Part shown: one piece after another, positions 63,933 to 64,000 of the stretch
Layout: every line of letters begins with the position of its first letter
Position numbering within the stretch: the first letter of the stretch is position 1
From: Candidatus Sumerlaeota bacterium
Lineage (GTDB): Bacteria; Sumerlaeota; Sumerlaeia; JAFGJS01
Length of the DNA stretch: 64,000 nt
Reading direction: 5' to 3'
NCBI GenBank assembly: GCA_016928995.1
Contig: JAFGJS010000151.1
Span: 34,769 to 98,768 of the forward strand
Made by a program: the position numbers and the translations under genes
The notes under the pieces: generated by a model
Databases searched by the model: none
What the model saw: the letters and a program-made list of their open reading frames with translations, nothing else
What the model was told of the DNA's origin: nothing

Positions 63933-64000
63933 CTACGCAGCGATTTCTCCCCAGATTCTTTCCCAGTCGTTGTTACGTCTGGCAAGTTCCAGCGCCATCA
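63933..64000 (-). CDS. C-terminal end of a protein running off the right edge (partial)
   Basis: On the minus strand an open frame enters from the right and ends with TAG at 63933-63935; the final residues read ELARRNNDWERIWGEIAA. Too little is present to name it. An in-frame ATG at 63998 leaves open that it is a tiny chance frame, so confidence is low. Confidence 0.3.
   Translation of the reverse strand, partial: MALELARRNNDWERIWGEIAA

Overview
The window is a dense stretch of bacterial chromosome, mid-to-high GC with a few AT-richer islands. A predicted outer-membrane beta-barrel with a C-terminal Phe, a lipobox-bearing tetrahaem lipoprotein and several Sec signal peptides point to a diderm (Gram-negative) cell. 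The housekeeping set (topA, hslV, HU, dcd, rsmD, scpAB, rph, carAB, metY-type sulfhydrylase) is generic. The very large MoxR/DUF58/von Willebrand (vWA) operon, the caspase-fold protein with an EF-hand, and the many STAS, FHA and hybrid-kinase proteins resemble what is seen in Planctomycetota, Lentisphaerota, Sumerlaeota and Hydrogenedentota-type lineages. That placement is inference; the sequence does not fix the phylum.

Layout. 1-3.9 kb: end of a PHP-domain gene, topA-hslV (4-nt overlap), HU, and a bidirectional terminator. 3.9-18.5 kb, minus strand: a long cluster read from an alginate-lyase/heparinase-like protein through a caspase-fold/EF-hand protein, a GxxExxY protein, MoxR ATPase, DUF58, a BatA-like vWA protein, a 1388-residue DUF4175-like membrane protein and a vWA/glutamine-amidotransferase-like protein. 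Two repeat-derived insertions sit inside this operon. 18.5-20.5 kb, minus: an AT-richer type II restriction-modification module (Vsr, HNH nuclease, 5-methylcytosine methyltransferase). 20.7-27.3 kb: a partner-switching signalling group (STAS antagonist, RsbW-like kinase, hybrid histidine kinase, response-regulator/PP2C phosphatase) with a CofE-like gene inverted in the middle. 27.4-32.2 kb: two GT-C type membrane glycosyltransferases with dcd between them. 32.3-36.6 kb: rsmD, an FHA-GAF-pseudokinase, a 103-bp MITE-like element and an AT-rich ATPase + DUF4276 pair that looks like a defence cassette.

36.9-45.8 kb: scpA-scpB, a STAS-domain protein, a MazG-like hydrolase, an outer-membrane protein, a ThuA-like protein, a DnaD-like/DnaC-like pair and a STAS-GAF-kinase-like protein. 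45.8-54.6 kb: rph, a nucleotidase-like/tetrahaem cytochrome lipoprotein, and carA and carB separated by a thioredoxin-fold TPR protein. 54.7-62.3 kb: a cytosolic PAS-PAS-GAF hybrid kinase with a strong promoter, divergent from an ECF sigma factor, a zinc-finger anti-sigma/TPR protein and a large exported protein. 62.4-64 kb: an O-acetylhomoserine sulfhydrylase and a gene fragment at the edge.

The most interesting points are the MoxR operon with its apparently catalytically dead caspase-fold partner and its two repeat insertions; the GxxExxY gene bounded by a perfect 15-bp inverted repeat; the scattered STAS/FHA network containing two kinase-like proteins with decayed ATP sites; and the ATPase-DUF4276 cassette next to a MITE. 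No rRNA, tRNA, CRISPR array or intact insertion sequence was seen.
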